Assembly (NCBI GenBank): GCA_007123425.1
Contig: SKLC01000230.1
Location: 1 to 6,764, forward strand
Reading direction: 5' to 3'
From: Nitriliruptoraceae bacterium
GTDB lineage: Bacteria; Actinomycetota; Nitriliruptoria; Nitriliruptorales; Nitriliruptoraceae
Length of the DNA: 6,764 nucleotides
Shown: piece after piece, positions 5,450 to 6,764 of the stretch
Position numbering within the stretch: position 1 is the first letter of the stretch
Layout of the letters: the number at the start of each line of letters is the position of its first letter
The notes under the pieces: generated by a model
What the model saw: the letters and a program-made list of their open reading frames with translations, nothing else
Databases searched by the model: none
What the model was told of the DNA's origin: nothing
Made by a program: the position numbers and the translations under genes

Positions 5450-5464
5450 GGTTGCGTCTACCGT
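5450..5464 (+). promoter_or_regulatory. Candidate promoter region of the aminotransferase gene
   Basis: GGTTGC (5450-5455), three bases, then TACCGT (5459-5464), which fits the -10 pattern TANNNT. Transcription would start near 5471 with a leader of about 50 bases. A closely similar block precedes the thiolase-like gene. No standard -35 hexamer is seen at the expected distance. Confidence 0.33.
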
Positions 5465-5522
5465 GCGGGCTCGACAGGACGCATCCGGCACGACCCCGGT
5501 CCCAGCTCGCAGGAGGACCTCG

Positions 5523-6764
5523 ATGGCCAACCTCTCCCCCCGCATCACGCCCGTCACCCAGCAGGTGACCGCCCACGGCTCGGGCGTCTGGCTCGAGACC
5601 GCCGACGGGCGCCGGTACCTCGACTTCACCGCCGGCATCGGCGTGACCTCCACCGGCCACGCCCACCCCAAGGTGGTCGAGGCGATCCGGGAGCAGGCCG
5701 GCAAGCTGCTCCACAGCCACTACAACGTCATGCAGCACGCGCCGATGCACGAGCTCACCGAGCGCCTCGTCGCGCGCATGCCAGAGGGGCTCGACACGGT
5801 CTTCTACTCCACCGCGGGCACGGAGGCCGTGGAGTCCGCCATGCGCATGGCCCGCCAGTACACCGGCCGGCCGCGCATCATCGCGATGCAGGGCGGCTAC
5901 CACGGCCGCACCGTGGGCGCGGCCTCGCTGACGACCTCGGGCACCGCCTTCCACGCGGGCCTGCAGCCGCTGATGAGCGGTGTGGCCTTCGCGCCGTTCC
6001 CCCACGCCTACCGCTACGGGTGGGACGAGAAGACCACCACCGAGTTCTGCCTGCGGGAGCTCGACCACGTGCTGGCGACCCAGTCCGCGCCGGCGGACAC
6101 GGCCGCGATCCTGGTCGAGCCGATCCTGGGCGAGGGCGGCTACGTGCCCGCCACCGACGGCTTCCTCGAGGGGCTGCGCGAGCGCTGTGACCGGCACGGG
6201 ATGCTGCTCATCGTCGACGAGATCCAGTCCGGCGTGGGCCGCACCGGGCGGTTCTGGGCGCACGAGCACCACGACGTGCACCCGGACATGGTGATCACGG
6301 CCAAAGGCCTGGCCAGCGGCATGCCGGTCTCGGCCGTCGCCGCGTCCTACGAGGTCATGGACGGGGCCTGGGCCGGCTCGCAGGGTGGCACCTACGGCGG
6401 CAACGCCGTCGCGTGCGCCGCCGCCGTGGCCACCCTCGACGTGATCGAGGAGGAGGGCCTGATGGACAACGCCGCAGCGCGCGGCGAGCAGCTGATGGCA
6501 CGGCTCGGCGAGCTCCAGCGCGAGCACGCCGCCATCGGCGACGTCCGTGGCCGCGGGCTCATGGTCGGCATGGAGACCTCCGACAGCGAGGGGCGCCCCG
6601 CGCCCGAGGTCGCCGGCGCGGTCCACCGCGCATGCGAGGAGCGCGGCCTGCTCGTGCTGCTGTGCGGCCCCTACAAGAACGTCATGCGGTTCGTGCCGGG
6701 CCTCGTGGTCAACGAGGAGGAGATCGACCGCGCGGCCGACATCGTCGCCGACGCGTTCAGCGAG
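5523..6764 (+). CDS. Class III PLP-dependent aminotransferase, 4-aminobutyrate/aspartate aminotransferase family, C-terminus cut by window edge
   Basis: From ATG 5523 there are 414 open codons to the right edge. Family members are usually about 420-450 residues, so only the tail is missing. AGGAGGA (5511-5517) lies 5 bases upstream. Fold type I class III landmarks are all present: PLP phosphate loop AGTEAVE (98-104), aromatic-histidine GGYHGRT (124-130), EPILGEGG (199-206), cofactor-pairing D232 in LIVDEIQSGVGRTG (229-242), Schiff-base Lys261 in ITAKGLASGMP (258-268), and GGTYGGN (288-294), whose Thr contacts PLP of the partner subunit. Arg389 (NVMRFVPGL) matches the substrate-carboxylate arginine of GABA aminotransferase. 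Ala98 stands where relatives often have Ser. The enzyme should move an amino group from an omega- or alpha-amino acid to 2-oxoglutarate or pyruvate in the cytoplasm. GABA, 5-aminovalerate, ornithine-type and other substrates cannot be separated by eye. It may use amino acids brought in by the nearby importer. Confidence 0.93.
   Translation, partial: MANLSPRITPVTQQVTAHGSGVWLETADGRRYLDFTAGIGVTSTGHAHPKVVEAIREQAGKLLHSHYNVMQHAPMHELTERLVARMPEGLDTVFYSTAGTEAVESAMRMARQYTGRPRIIAMQGGYHGRTVGAASLTTSGTAFHAGLQPLMSGVAFAPFPHAYRYGWDEKTTTEFCLRELDHVLATQSAPADTAAILVEPILGEGGYVPATDGFLEGLRERCDRHGMLLIVDEIQSGVGRTGRFWAHEHHDVHPDMVITAKGLASGMPVSAVAASYEVMDGAWAGSQGGTYGGNAVACAAAVATLDVIEEEGLMDNAAARGEQLMARLGELQREHAAIGDVRGRGLMVGMETSDSEGRPAPEVAGAVHRACEERGLLVLLCGPYKNVMRFVPGLVVNEEEIDRAADIVADAFSE

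Noticed and set aside
4908..6626. A 572-codon open frame on the minus strand opposite the aminotransferase and the kinase-like N-terminus
   Set aside because: It is antisense to a clearly conserved aminotransferase, has low-complexity His/Gly/Arg-rich composition and no recognisable domain. Long antisense frames are expected at this GC content.

Overview
The window is about 6.8 kb of very GC-rich DNA, roughly 70% or more by eye. It has GTG starts, strong AGGAG-type ribosome binding sites, a GAF-ANTAR regulator, a Hanks-type Ser/Thr kinase-like protein and a mycobacterial-style thiolase-like protein. Together these point to a high-GC actinobacterium. The strongly acidic secreted binding protein would fit a salt-tolerant or haloalkaliphilic lineage, but that is a weak inference and I cannot name a genus.

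Layout from left to right. (1) The minus strand carries the first 241 codons of a thiolase-like protein (type 1 family, no catalytic cysteine visible), cut by the left edge. (2) A complete minus-strand operon for a polar amino acid ABC importer follows, transcribed right to left: lipoprotein binding protein (start 3354), one permease (start 2429 or 2462) and the ATPase (ATGA-coupled to the permease). A GC-rich hairpin lies between the binding protein and permease genes. (3) A 216-bp divergent intergenic region holds a perfect 16-bp palindrome and candidate promoters. (4) A plus-strand GAF-ANTAR protein (start GTG 3571) is a likely RNA-binding antiterminator with a sensory domain. (5) Convergent to it is a short soluble Ser/Thr kinase-like protein (start GTG 5235). 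Its ATP-binding lysine is replaced by arginine and its glycine loop is eroded, while HRD, DFG and APE remain. (6) A 287-bp divergent region follows, with a 20-bp tandem repeat. (7) The plus strand ends with 414 codons of a class III PLP aminotransferase of the 4-aminobutyrate/aspartate aminotransferase family, which runs off the right edge with only its extreme C-terminus missing.

The common theme is amino acid uptake and use: an importer, a divergent regulator that may control it, and an aminotransferase that could feed imported amino acids into central metabolism. The kinase-like protein and thiolase-like protein have no demonstrable link to this. No mobile element, CRISPR array, RNA gene or phage remnant was seen. 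The most unusual items are the degenerate kinase and the palindrome in the importer/regulator divergent region; I see no clear evidence of a wholly new system.
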